DNA of 64,000 nt from Pseudoalteromonas sp. T1lg48 (GTDB taxonomy: Bacteria > Pseudomonadota > Gammaproteobacteria > Enterobacterales > Alteromonadaceae). Within the stretch, counting starts at the first letter, position 1; every line of letters starts with the position of its first letter. This document shows, one piece after another, positions 8,104-16,811 of the stretch. The stretch covers positions 186,001 through 250,000 of the forward strand of contig NZ_PQCC01000018.1 of assembly GCF_002964785.1 (NCBI RefSeq). The letters are read 5' to 3'. A program made the translations under genes and the position numbers. The notes beneath the pieces were generated by a model. It was not told where the DNA came from and did not search any database. It was given only the letters and a program-made list of their open reading frames with translations.

Positions 8104-8136
8104 GCCAACTTGGCATGCTTTTTAGCTGGCTTTTTT
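8104..8136 (+). terminator. Weak terminator after the small membrane protein gene
   Basis: GCCAACT (8104-8110) pairs with AGCTGGC (8124-8130) with one mismatch, followed by TTTTTT (8131-8136). It would close the unit ending at 8090. The T-run is directly followed by the purE -10 box. Confidence 0.4.
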
Positions 8137-8137
8137 G

Positions 8138-8227
8138 TATAATGCGCCGCAACTTATGTTGGCAAATGGCCAACCGCGGTGTGCTGGCGTACCCCTCAAG
8201 TCAATTGTGCTTGGTGCCGGCGCGGTT
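8138..8227 (+). promoter_or_regulatory. purE promoter and structured leader
   Basis: A perfect -10 box TATAAT lies at 8138-8143 with no good -35. It implies a leader of about 120 nt. In it, GTTGGC (8158-8163) can pair with GCCAAC (8169-8174), while AACCGCG (8172-8178) can pair with CGCGGTT (8221-8227); the two stems share AAC and so exclude each other. An AACTGCAGTT palindrome follows. A leader switch is possible but unproven, and no PurR box is evident. Confidence 0.45.
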
Positions 8228-8271
8228 AAACTGCAGTTAAACTAGTATCGTTATTGACCCGAGGAGTAACA

Positions 8272-8754
8272 ATGAAAGTAGGTATTATTATGGGTTCCAA
8301 GTCTGATTGGCCCACTATGCAACATGCAGCGGATATGTTGGATAAATTTGGCATTGACTATGAAACCAAGGTGGTATCGGCACACCGTACTCCTCAATTA
8401 TTGGCAGACTATGCCTCATCAGCCGCCGAGCGTGGCATCAAGGTCATTATCGCCGGTGCCGGCGGTGCGGCTCACCTACCGGGTATGGCTGCTGCCTTCA
8501 CTTCATTGCCTGTATTAGGCGTACCGGTAAAATCTAAAGCCTTAAACGGTGTTGATTCCTTGCTATCTATTTGCCAAATGCCTAAGGGCGTAGCCGTGGG
8601 CACTTTAGCCATTGGTGATCCGGGTGCCGCCAATGCTGGTTTGTTAGCGGCACAAATCTTAGGTTGTCAGCAGCCAGAGTTATTGGCAAAAATCGATGCT
8701 TTCCGCAAAGAGCAAACCGATACCGTTTTAGCTAACCCTAACCCAGCTGAATAA
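8272..8754 (+). CDS. purE: N5-carboxyaminoimidazole ribonucleotide mutase (PurE)
   Basis: Class I PurE, which moves the carboxyl of N5-CAIR to C4 to give CAIR in purine synthesis. At 160 residues it carries the family blocks [12 protein letters not shown] near the N-terminus, VVSAHRTP (catalytic His, about 42-45) and [12 protein letters not shown] chose the ATG at 8272 because GAGGAG ends 5 bases upstream; a longer frame from 8254 lacks such a site. purK follows after 13 bp, the standard operon. Confidence 0.97.
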   Translation: MKVGIIMGSKSDWPTMQHAADMLDKFGIDYETKVVSAHRTPQLLADYASSAAERGIKVIIAGAGGAAHLPGMAAAFTSLPVLGVPVKSKALNGVDSLLSICQMPKGVAVGTLAIGDPGAANAGLLAAQILGCQQPELLAKIDAFRKEQTDTVLANPNPAE

Positions 8755-8767
8755 GGGGTAGGCTTCA

Positions 8768-9907
8768 ATGAAAATGTTAGTGCTTGGGGCAGGACAGTTA
8801 GCGCGAATGATGGCGCTGGTTGGTGCCCCCTTGGATATTCATATCTATGCCTATGATGTAGGGTCAAAGCAGGTCGTTCACCCTGTTACAGGTGAAAATT
8901 ATGGTTTAACACTGGAGCAGGCGATTGCCGAGAGCGAACGCATTACCGCCGAATTCGAACACATTCCTGCTGATGTATTAGCCCTGTGTGAGCAAAGTGG
9001 TAAGTTCTTCCCAGGGAAAGAGGCCATTGCCTGTGGTGGTGATCGTGCCAAAGAAAAAGCCTTGTTGGAGCGTGCCGGTGTTCCGAGCGCACCTTATGTG
9101 TTGGTAACCGAGCGCAGCCACTTCGATAAAGCCATCACCGAGTTGTCGTTACCTTTGGTGATTAAAACCTGTCAAGCGGGATACGATGGTAAGGGTCAAT
9201 GGCGCCTAAAAGACGCCGCGGATGCGGACACTATCTGGGCTGAAATGGTCGAGTTTTTACAAAAGGATGCGCATCACAGCATTATTTGCGAAAAGATGAT
9301 CCCGTTTGAGCGCGAAGTATCTGTGATTGGTGCCCGAGACCACCAAGGTAACGTGGCCATCTATCCGGTAACCGAAAACGAACATACCAATGGCGTACTG
9401 ACTCTGTCCGTGGCCGGTTTGGTAAATGACAGTGTGCAGCAGCAAGCCATTGATGCCTATCGCAAATTGGCTAATGAGCTTGACTATGTTGGGGTATTGG
9501 CCATTGAGTTCTTCGACGTCGACGGCCAGCTTCTCGTTAACGAAATAGCCCCTCGCGTGCACAACTCAGGGCACTGGACGCAACAGGGTGCCTACAGCTG
9601 TCAGTTTGAAAACCATGTGCGTGCCGTAGCCGGTCTTCCTTTAGGCGATACCGAGTTATTGCGCCCAAGCGCGATGATCAATGTGCTGGGTCAGGCGGCT
9701 ATACCGGTCGAGGTGCTAAGCGTTGCGCAAACCCGCAGCCATTGGTATGGCAAGGGTGTGAAGCCGGGTCGTAAGATGGGCCATATTAATGTTAGCGCCG
9801 ATACTCTGCATGCCTTGGGTGAACGTCTGGTGGCCTTAGCCGAGCATCTTCCCGAGGAGCAATACCCGGGCGTCGCGGCCATGGCGCAGCGACTGATCCT
9901 TAATTAA
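8768..9907 (+). CDS. purK: N5-carboxyaminoimidazole ribonucleotide synthase (PurK)
   Basis: ATP-grasp enzyme that carboxylates AIR with bicarbonate to N5-CAIR, the substrate of PurE. At 379 residues it has the N-terminal MLVLGAGQLARMM loop, VIKTCQAGYDGKGQW for ATP binding, EREVSVIGAR, and VNEIAPRVHNSGHWT near residue 260 with the metal-binding Glu and Asn. Its ribosome binding site lies in the AAGGGGTAGG run between the genes. A strong terminator follows. Confidence 0.97.
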   Translation: MKMLVLGAGQLARMMALVGAPLDIHIYAYDVGSKQVVHPVTGENYGLTLEQAIAESERITAEFEHIPADVLALCEQSGKFFPGKEAIACGGDRAKEKALLERAGVPSAPYVLVTERSHFDKAITELSLPLVIKTCQAGYDGKGQWRLKDAADADTIWAEMVEFLQKDAHHSIICEKMIPFEREVSVIGARDHQGNVAIYPVTENEHTNGVLTLSVAGLVNDSVQQQAIDAYRKLANELDYVGVLAIEFFDVDGQLLVNEIAPRVHNSGHWTQQGAYSCQFENHVRAVAGLPLGDTELLRPSAMINVLGQAAIPVEVLSVAQTRSHWYGKGVKPGRKMGHINVSADTLHALGERLVALAEHLPEEQYPGVAAMAQRLILN

Positions 9908-9925
9908 GGTCCAATCAGTGTAAAC

Positions 9926-9955
9926 AAAAAAGCCGAGCAACTGCTCGGCTTTTTT
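9926..9955. terminator. Terminator after purEK
   Basis: AAAAAAGCCGAGCA (9926-9939) pairs with TGCTCGGCTTTTTT (9942-9955), ending in a T-run. The symmetric A/T runs would work on either strand. Confidence 0.92.
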
Positions 9956-10066
9956 ACCTCTTTTAATTCCAAAGTCAAATGCTTAACTGTTACCATGGCA
10001 CTCTTGTACCAATTTTATTAATGCAATTGGTCGTAGGATTTTTCGTCAGCTTATATGGAACCTAGT

Positions 10067-11283
10067 ATGACAGCACAATATCGGGCTTTTTCTTGTGTCG
10101 CGGCGTTATTTCTTGCCACGAGCGGTATCGGTGTTAGCGCCAACACCTCATCAGTACCCGAACCCCAAGCCACGCCAAGCATACGCATTGCCACCTTTAA
10201 TGTGAGTATGGACGGCTCTAATTACAGTAAAAACTTTTCCTCACTAACCGAGTCCCCATTACCGAAATTACTGGCCGAGGGCAGCCACCCGCAAATCCAC
10301 AATATCGCCACCATTATCCAGGCGGTGCGCCCGGATGTGATTTTACTTAATGAATTTGATTTCACCGGCGACTGGCAAAAAAACGTGGCGCTGTTTCAGC
10401 AGCATTTTCTCGGCCAGGAACATGGCGATTACCAGGGCATTAGTTACCAACACAGTTATGCTGCACCAGTGAATACGGGTATTGCCAGTGACTATGACTT
10501 CGATGGGGATGGTAAAAAGACCGGCATTGCCGGTGATGCCTATGGTTTTGGCTTTATCCGGGCCAATATGGCATGCTGTTGTTGAGCCGCTATGCCATCG
10601 ACACCGATACGGTACGCACTTTCCAGCAGTTGCCATGGCACACGCAAACAGACGCCGTGGCACCCACACTCAAGGGGCAAGCCTTCTATGATCAGCAAAC
10701 CTGGCAGGCGGCGCGCCTAAGTTCAAAGTCGTTTTGGGATATTCCGCTGGTGGTTGCGGACCAACGCCTGCATATTCTTGCCTCGCACCCAACGCCGCCG
10801 GTGTTTGATGGACCGGAAGATAGAAATGGTTTACGCAATTATGCCGAGATTAAGTTACTGGCAGATTATATCGCCAGCGATGCCCCAGCTTATCTTGTTG
10901 ATGATAAGGGACAAGTTGGCGGTCTTAGAGGTGCAGGGCGATTTGTAATCCTTGGCGACCTAAACGCTGCTCCGCAAGGGCCAAAGGCTCGCCCAGCGGC
11001 CATTAACCAGGTGTTGAATCACCCAAAGGTTGATAGCAGTGTAGCGCCTCAAAGTAAGGGCGGTGCCGAGTCTGCAACCGAGCCCTATGCTAAATACTAT
11101 ACCGCCAGTTGGCAGGCCCGCGCTGATTATGTGTTGCCGTCTAAGCATGGCCTGCGTCCGCTCGGTGGTGGTGTTTACTGGCCGTCAAAAGGCGAACCAG
11201 GCTATGAGCTGGTGCGAGATAGAAAGCTTTCTTCGGATCATCGTTTAGTTTGGCTGGATGTGCAGATACTTACAAATGAATAA
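10067..11283 (+). pseudogene. Secreted endonuclease/exonuclease/phosphatase-family protein, frameshifted
   Basis: Two overlapping frames together encode one exported protein of the EEP fold. Frame 1 (to 10585) has a signal peptide (FSCVAALFLATSGIGVSA), IRIATFNVSMDG, a catalytic-type NEFDF motif, and ends YGFGFIRANMACCC-stop. The other frame reads LYPGQYGMLLLSRY just before, and continues through GDLNAAPQGP and SSDHRLVWLDV to 11283. One base is missing near 10552-10554; restoring it gives the continuous family motif YGFG-x-YPGQYGMLLLSRY. Either the gene is broken or the assembly has an indel. The ATG at 10067 has GGA 8 bases upstream; 10055 is an alternative start. Confidence 0.85.
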
Positions 11284-11359
11284 GCGTAATTGTTCAAATT
11301 ATGGTCTATATTTATAGGGAACAGGTTCATAGCTTGTTTTATTGCTAGCGCAGAGTTTT

Positions 11360-11387
11360 GGTCAGCAAGACTTGCTGACCTTTTTTT
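11360..11387 (+). terminator. Terminator after the EEP-family gene
   Basis: GGTCAGCAAG (11360-11369) and CTTGCTGACC (11371-11380) form a perfect stem followed by TTTTTTT (11381-11387). Confidence 0.88.
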
Positions 11388-11492
11388 GCGTTGTTATTCG
11401 CCTTGTTAAGCGCGTATTTAATCTAAAACACCTGTCTTTATTGCCGAGTTTTTGCTTAAATCTTGGCACCTGCAATTTCAATACTAATAATT

Positions 11493-13979
11493 ATGTTTCA
11501 TAAAACTGTGCTAGCGGCCACCATAGCTTCTAGCTTTATCCTCGCGGGCTGTCAAAGCACGGCGTCACAAACTGTGGCACCGACTAGCGTAGAGTCCAGC
11601 ACGATTGAAAAACAACAAGTATCGACCCCTGCTAAACCTGGCTCTCTCGCCATTACCCTAGAGCAGGCAATGGCTCACCCTGACTGGTTGGGTAATCAGC
11701 CGGAAGGGGCTTTTTGGCGCGCCGACTCGGGTGCGGTGATTTATAAGCAGAAACAGCAGGGCAATGAACTAAGAGATCATTTTGTTCAAGTGCTTGGTGA
11801 AGATGCCGCCGTGGTGCCTTTAAAAGAGCTTCATACCCTGGGCGATGACGCTGCGGTAATGAGCAAAGATAAACGTCTTCAGGCCTATGTTTTTGAAGGG
11901 GATATCTTTGTTAAGGATATGGTTAACAATACCCTGATCCAAATTACCAAAACCTCTGCCTTCGAATCTAAGCCACAGTTTTTAAACGATAACTCTTTGG
12001 TATACAGAGTCGGTAACCTGTTTATGCAGGTTGATTTAAATACAGGTCAACGCAGCGAGCTGGTCAATCTAAAGCTTGAAGACAAGCCGGTGAAGGTAAG
12101 CGAGCCGACCAGCTACATAGCTAAAGAGCAGCATAAGCTGATCGACTATGTGGCCTTGCAGTTAAAGAATAAAAAAGATGCCGCCGCGCGCCAACAAGCG
12201 CTGCTGGATGAAAATGACGCGGTAGTGGATGCCAGTATCTATCTCGGCGAGAACAAACGTTTAGTTGACGCGCAGTTGTCTCCCGATGGTTCTAAGCTGA
12301 TTGTGGCCTTGACCGACACCCGTAGCTGGCGTGGTGAAAGCGACATCATGCCTAATTACATCACCGATGATGCGGGCATTGATGCCGTACCCGCACGCCG
12401 TCGAGTGGCCGATGCTAAGCCACAGGAAACTGAGCTGGTTTATATCGATCTCGATAATAAGCAAAAGTCGACCCTGACCTACAATACTTTACCGGGCTGG
12501 GATGAAGACGTGTTGGCCGAGGTCAAAGCGGAAAACTACGCACGCGAAGGCAAAAAGTACATTTCTGAAAAGAAGCGTCGTGAAATCAATTTGATGATGG
12601 ACTGGGGCTGGGAGCAAAGCGCCATTCAGTGGAACAACGCCGGTACCCAGGTAGCCGTGATGCTTGAAGCCTGGGATAACAAAGACCGCTGGATAGCCAC
12701 CGTTGATTTCAAGGGTAAAAAACTGGTTAATCAGCACCGTTTGCACGACGATGCATGGGTTAACTACACCTTCAATGACTTCGGCTGGTTTAATAACAGC
12801 GATACCCTGTATTACCTATCGGAGCAATCTGGTTACAGCCATATCTACACCAAGCCGCTGGATGGTAAGGCGACTCAACGCACCCGTGGTGCGTTTGAGG
12901 TTTCAAACCTGACCCTGAGCGACGATGATGCCTACTTGTACTTTAAGGGCAATAAAAAGCACCCAGGTATTTATGAAATCTATCGTCTGGCGTTACAAGG
13001 CGGTGAGGTTGAAGCGCTGACCGATCTAAATGGCATGACGGACTATGTCCTTAGCCCGGATCAAAGCAAGCTGTTGCTGACGCACTCGACCATAATGAAT
13101 CCGCCTGAGCTATTTGTGATGGACGCGGCCCCTAAGGCCGAGGTAACGCAACTGACTCACACGGTATCCGAGCAGTTTAAGGCCACCAAACTAGTAGCGC
13201 CGCAAATTGTTGCCGTACCATCAAGCCACGGCGAGCAGCCTGTGTATGCCAAGGTGTATTACCCAAGCGACTATCAAGAAGGTGAAAGCGGTAAGACCCG
13301 TAAGGCGGTGATCTTCAACCATGGTGCCGGTTATCTACAAAACTCCCACTTTGGTTGGTCCGGTTATTTCCGTGAATTTATGTTCCATTCATTACTGGCC
13401 AGCGAAGGCTACGTAGTCATGGATATGGATTACCGGGCATCAAAAGGCTATGGCCGTGACTGGCGTACCGCCATTTATCGTCAGATGGGCACACCAGAAA
13501 CTCAGGATTTGCTGGACGGTATTCAATGGATGGCCGAGCATGCCAACGTTGATACAGGCGCCGTGGGCACCTATGGTGGCTCATACGGTGGCTTTATGAC
13601 CTTTATGGCCTTATTCACCGCGCCAGATGCATTCCAGGCCGGTGCGGCACTGCGCCCGGTCAGCGACTGGGCTCATTATAATGCGCCATACACCTCGAAC
13701 ATTCTTAACCATCCGGATGTGGATCCCATCGCCTATGAGCGCAGCTCGCCGATTTATTTCGCCGAGGGTCTGCAAAAGCCATTGCTGATCAACGCGCCCA
13801 TGGTGGATGATAATGTGTTCTTCCAGGACGTGGTGCGTCTGGTACAGCGTTTTATTGAGCTGGAAAAAGAAAACTTCGAGACGGCCATCTTCCCGGTGGA
13901 GCCGCACGGCTTTATCCAGCCTTCAAGCTGGTTAGACGAATACCGTCGTATTCATAAGCTGTTTAAAGAAAACCTGTAG
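11493..13979 (+). CDS. S9-family prolyl oligopeptidase/dipeptidyl peptidase lipoprotein
   Basis: Serine peptidase of the S9 clan (DPP IV/acylaminoacyl-peptidase-like), anchored in the envelope, that probably trims peptides for uptake. With the ATG at 11493 the protein has 828 residues: a lipoprotein signal ending in LAGC at about residue 19, a beta-propeller over roughly 90-560, and an alpha/beta-hydrolase domain. The triad is visible: Ser697 in GGSYGG, Asp772 or 773 in MVDDNVF, His805 in EPHGF. An upstream TTG at 11463 would only add residues in front of the signal. A strong terminator follows, so it appears monocistronic. Confidence 0.92.
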   Translation: MFHKTVLAATIASSFILAGCQSTASQTVAPTSVESSTIEKQQVSTPAKPGSLAITLEQAMAHPDWLGNQPEGAFWRADSGAVIYKQKQQGNELRDHFVQVLGEDAAVVPLKELHTLGDDAAVMSKDKRLQAYVFEGDIFVKDMVNNTLIQITKTSAFESKPQFLNDNSLVYRVGNLFMQVDLNTGQRSELVNLKLEDKPVKVSEPTSYIAKEQHKLIDYVALQLKNKKDAAARQQALLDENDAVVDASIYLGENKRLVDAQLSPDGSKLIVALTDTRSWRGESDIMPNYITDDAGIDAVPARRRVADAKPQETELVYIDLDNKQKSTLTYNTLPGWDEDVLAEVKAENYAREGKKYISEKKRREINLMMDWGWEQSAIQWNNAGTQVAVMLEAWDNKDRWIATVDFKGKKLVNQHRLHDDAWVNYTFNDFGWFNNSDTLYYLSEQSGYSHIYTKPLDGKATQRTRGAFEVSNLTLSDDDAYLYFKGNKKHPGIYEIYRLALQGGEVEALTDLNGMTDYVLSPDQSKLLLTHSTIMNPPELFVMDAAPKAEVTQLTHTVSEQFKATKLVAPQIVAVPSSHGEQPVYAKVYYPSDYQEGESGKTRKAVIFNHGAGYLQNSHFGWSGYFREFMFHSLLASEGYVVMDMDYRASKGYGRDWRTAIYRQMGTPETQDLLDGIQWMAEHANVDTGAVGTYGGSYGGFMTFMALFTAPDAFQAGAALRPVSDWAHYNAPYTSNILNHPDVDPIAYERSSPIYFAEGLQKPLLINAPMVDDNVFFQDVVRLVQRFIELEKENFETAIFPVEPHGFIQPSSWLDEYRRIHKLFKENL

Positions 13980-14000
13980 TGGTTGATATTTGATAGCATA

Positions 14001-14031
14001 AAAAAGCCCGGGTATTTTTCCCGGGCTTTTT
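14001..14031. terminator. Bidirectional terminator, S9 peptidase / rhomboid
   Basis: AAAAAGCCCGGG (14001-14012) pairs with CCCGGGCTTTTT (14020-14031). It can serve the peptidase on the plus strand and the convergent rhomboid gene on the minus strand. Confidence 0.92.
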
Positions 14032-14055
14032 ATTTTCTTCTACGGATAAACTAAG

Positions 14056-14640
14056 TTACCGGCGTGCAATTGATGTCTTTAGCCAGTGCAATGCGGCCAG
14101 CGCCACACCGCCTATAACGCCAAATAAATGGGCTTCAATGGCCACCCGGGAGGCGATTAGGGTTTCTAAGTCGGTACTGGCGCCGATAAACTGTTCATAG
14201 GCCACCTTGAGCAACACACCCAGCAACAAGAGGTAACCGGTTTTCTCGCTGCTGCGAATATCCCTCAGTGCACCATAGACCAATAAGCCGTGCAAGGTGC
14301 CGCTGAGACCAACGTAAATATCGATATTGTTGGCAAAAAAATAAATAAGCCCGGTGCACCCTACTGAGATGCTCACGACCGCCAGCCAGTAGCCACGAAT
14401 CGTAAAAAAGTGACCATGGAGTATCCAAAGGGCGCCGACGCCAGCCATATTCATTAATAAGTGAGCGCCATTGCTGTGACTAAAATTGCCGCTGAGCAGC
14501 CGATATATTTGTCCTTCATCGATGGCAACGCGATCAAACTGCAGCAGGGGGTTAAGGTTGAACATCATGATCAGGGTACAAAGAATGATCAGGGCCAAGG
14601 GAGCAAACAGGGTCGACTTTTTAAACACGGATTGAAACAT
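14056..14640 (-). CDS. rrtA: Rhombosortase-like rhomboid intramembrane serine protease
   Basis: 194-residue polytopic membrane protein with about six segments. The serine is in VGLSGTLHGLLVYG (about residues 109-122) and the catalytic histidine in VAIEAHLFGVIGG near 172. The short length, SG-x-LHGL and EAHL motifs fit the rhombosortase subgroup, which processes proteins with a GlyGly-CTERM tail, better than GlpG. I see no GlyGly-CTERM protein in this window, so its substrates must lie elsewhere. Its 5' end sits 40 bp from repeat copy B. Confidence 0.8.
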   Translation of the reverse strand: MFQSVFKKSTLFAPLALIILCTLIMMFNLNPLLQFDRVAIDEGQIYRLLSGNFSHSNGAHLLMNMAGVGALWILHGHFFTIRGYWLAVVSISVGCTGLIYFFANNIDIYVGLSGTLHGLLVYGALRDIRSSEKTGYLLLLGVLLKVAYEQFIGASTDLETLIASRVAIEAHLFGVIGGVALAALHWLKTSIARR

Positions 14641-14680
14641 AGGGCGATTATCTATTATTTTTTGCGTATTGTGCCCGTTT

Positions 14681-14843
14681 ATACCAATTCTGTTAAGTAT
14701 GTGATCAGATATAGCGCTGGATAAATGATATGCTCACAAGGCGGAGTTTTTTCTTATGTAGTTATTCTACATAGAAAAATCCCAACACAGTGAGCATGAT
14801 ATTTAGCCCGCTAGAATGATTAGCTATTTAAGTGAATTGGTAT
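14681..14843 (-). repeat. MITE-like repeat, copy B (inverted relative to copy A)
   Basis: A 163-bp element with ends ATACCAATTC (14681-14690) and GAATTGGTAT (14834-14843). Its reverse complement aligns with 6286-6447 end to end, with about 14 differences and one 1-bp gap by eye. It fills the divergent gap between the rhomboid gene and the gamma-glutamyltransferase gene, so it probably carries or disrupts their promoters. Confidence 0.85.
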
Positions 14844-14892
14844 TTCCCTTAAGATGCCAATCTTAAACAAGACAATGGACCTTGGCATTTTT

Positions 14893-16656
14893 ATGACTTT
14901 TTCTAAATCTCTGCTGATCCTTGCAGCCACTCTTTTTCTCACCACAGGCTGCGTTACCACCAAAGAACTCGGTGCCACCGAACAGGTACTCGCCGATAGA
15001 GAGCCCGAAGCCACCACCAGTATCGTCACTAAGCACCAGGTTGTCGGTGGTAAATACATGGTCGCCGCCGCGAACCCTTATGCGGTAAAGGCCGGCGAGG
15101 CGGTATTGGCCAAAGGCGGTAGCGCTATCGATGCGGCCATTGCCGTGCAATTGGTATTAACCTTGGTCGAGCCGCAATCCTCAGGCATAGGCGGCGGTGC
15201 ATTTATTATGCACTATGATGGCCAAGCGCATCAGTTAACCACCTTTGATGGTCGTGAAACCGCGCCACAGGCGGCCACACCCGAGTTATTTCTCGACTCC
15301 GAGGGAAAGGCGGTACGCTGGATAGATGCGGTTGTAGGTGGTCGCTCTGTGGGTGTACCCGGGGTGATGAAAGCATTGGCCGACGCCCATACGCGTTATG
15401 GCACCTTGGCATGGCAAGCGCTATTCGATGATGCCATCGCTTTAGCCGAGCAGGGGTTCGAGGTATCTCCGCGTCTGCATAACCTGCTTGCCCGTCGTAT
15501 TAACCCCGGCGTTGAAAAGTTGCCGGTAGCGAGCGAATATTTCTTTCCTGGCGGTGAGCCCCTTGCAGTGGGCAGCATTCGTAAAAACCCGCAACTCGCG
15601 GCCTTATACCGACAGATGGCAGATCAGGGCGTAGCTGCGTTTTATCAGGGCGATAATGCCGTTGCCATCGCTAATGCGGTGCAGCACAGCGCAGTGGCCC
15701 CAGGGCTGTTAACCACCGCGGATATTCGGGGTTATCAAGCAAAAGAGCGAGCCCCGATCTGCGTTGGCTACCACAGCTACCGAGTCTGCTCCATGGCGCC
15801 GCCGAGCAGTGGCGGCATGGCGGTACTACAAATTCTAAAATTGCTCGAGCACAAAAACCTAAGCCAATACCCGGCCAACGACCCTGAGGCGCTGCATTAT
15901 TTTACTCAGGCATCCCGGTTGGCCTTTGCCGATCGCAATGTCTATATGGCCGACCCGGATTTTCAGCCGGTTCCCACACAAGCATTGATGGACAGCGCCT
16001 ATTTGGACAAACGTGCGGCGCTTATCGGTGAGCGCGACCAAAAGCAGCGCCATGGCAATCCGGTTGTGGGTCTAAGTTATGCCGAGGACGATGCCTTCGA
16101 GCTGCCCAACACCAGCCATATTTCTATTGTTGATGCCAAGGGAAACGCGGTGTCCATGACCACCTCGATTGAAATGGCCTTCGGTTCCACCCTGATGGTG
16201 AATGGTTACTTGTTGAATAATCAACTTACCGATTTTTCACTCTCGCCTATGCGTGATGGTAAATACGTGCAAAACCGCGTTGAAGGCAATAAGCGTCCGC
16301 GTAGCTCAATGGCGCCGGTGATGGTATTCAATGAAGATGGGTCATTGCGCCTGGTGATTGGCTCGCCCGGCGGCAGTCGCATTATTAATTATGTGGCGCA
16401 CAGCATCATCGGCGTGCTCGATTGGGGACTAACGGCCCAGCAGGCCATTAATATGCCGCGTCTGACCAATCGCAACGATGTCACTACCTTGGAGCAGGGC
16501 ACAGAATTGGCAAAGCTTAAACCGCAGTTTGAGTTGCGTGGACATGAGGTACGAATCGGTGATCTTAACTCAGGTCTGCACGCGGTCGAGGTTATTGATG
16601 GCAAGCTCTACGGCAGCGCCGACCCTCGCCGTGAGGGCATAGCCCTGGGTCAATAG
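14893..16656 (+). CDS. ggt: Gamma-glutamyltransferase / glutathione hydrolase lipoprotein
   Basis: N-terminal nucleophile hydrolase that removes the gamma-glutamyl group of glutathione and related peptides outside the cytoplasm and matures by self-cleavage. From the ATG at 14893 it has 587 residues, with a lipoprotein signal ending LFLTTGC. GGSAIDAAIAVQLVLTLVEP and SGIGGGAFIMHYDG are the large-subunit signatures. The processing Thr is about 407 in NTSHISIVD, and RPRSSMAPV and GSPGGSRI bind substrate. The frame opens at 14854, but that adds a poor signal N-region. A lipid anchor is less common than a plain periplasmic form. The repeat ends 50 bp upstream of the chosen start. Confidence 0.93.
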   Translation: MTFSKSLLILAATLFLTTGCVTTKELGATEQVLADREPEATTSIVTKHQVVGGKYMVAAANPYAVKAGEAVLAKGGSAIDAAIAVQLVLTLVEPQSSGIGGGAFIMHYDGQAHQLTTFDGRETAPQAATPELFLDSEGKAVRWIDAVVGGRSVGVPGVMKALADAHTRYGTLAWQALFDDAIALAEQGFEVSPRLHNLLARRINPGVEKLPVASEYFFPGGEPLAVGSIRKNPQLAALYRQMADQGVAAFYQGDNAVAIANAVQHSAVAPGLLTTADIRGYQAKERAPICVGYHSYRVCSMAPPSSGGMAVLQILKLLEHKNLSQYPANDPEALHYFTQASRLAFADRNVYMADPDFQPVPTQALMDSAYLDKRAALIGERDQKQRHGNPVVGLSYAEDDAFELPNTSHISIVDAKGNAVSMTTSIEMAFGSTLMVNGYLLNNQLTDFSLSPMRDGKYVQNRVEGNKRPRSSMAPVMVFNEDGSLRLVIGSPGGSRIINYVAHSIIGVLDWGLTAQQAINMPRLTNRNDVTTLEQGTELAKLKPQFELRGHEVRIGDLNSGLHAVEVIDGKLYGSADPRREGIALGQ

Positions 16657-16681
16657 GGCGTCAATGTTAATATAAATTCAT

Positions 16682-16710
16682 GGGCTTGTTGGTTAATTGC
16701 TAACAAGCCC
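16682..16710. other. Stem-loop between ggt and maeA
   Basis: GGGCTTGTT (16682-16690) and AACAAGCCC (16702-16710) form a perfect 9-bp stem with an 11-nt loop, but no T-run follows on either strand. It may end ggt transcription with Rho or sit in the maeA leader. Confidence 0.4.
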
Positions 16711-16811
16711 GAAAACGCCGAAAGAATGCGTAATCTAACCGATTTCGGTTTGCAATTTGTGCCCAAGGGGCAATAATATCAGGCAATTGTATTCTGCGCT
16801 AAGTAGGCATC

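Noticed and set aside
10008..10031. ACCAATT/AATTGGT inverted repeat resembling the ends of the MITE-like element
   Set aside because: Only the tips match; the 10 bases between have no similarity to the internal sequence of copies A and B, so it is not a third copy.
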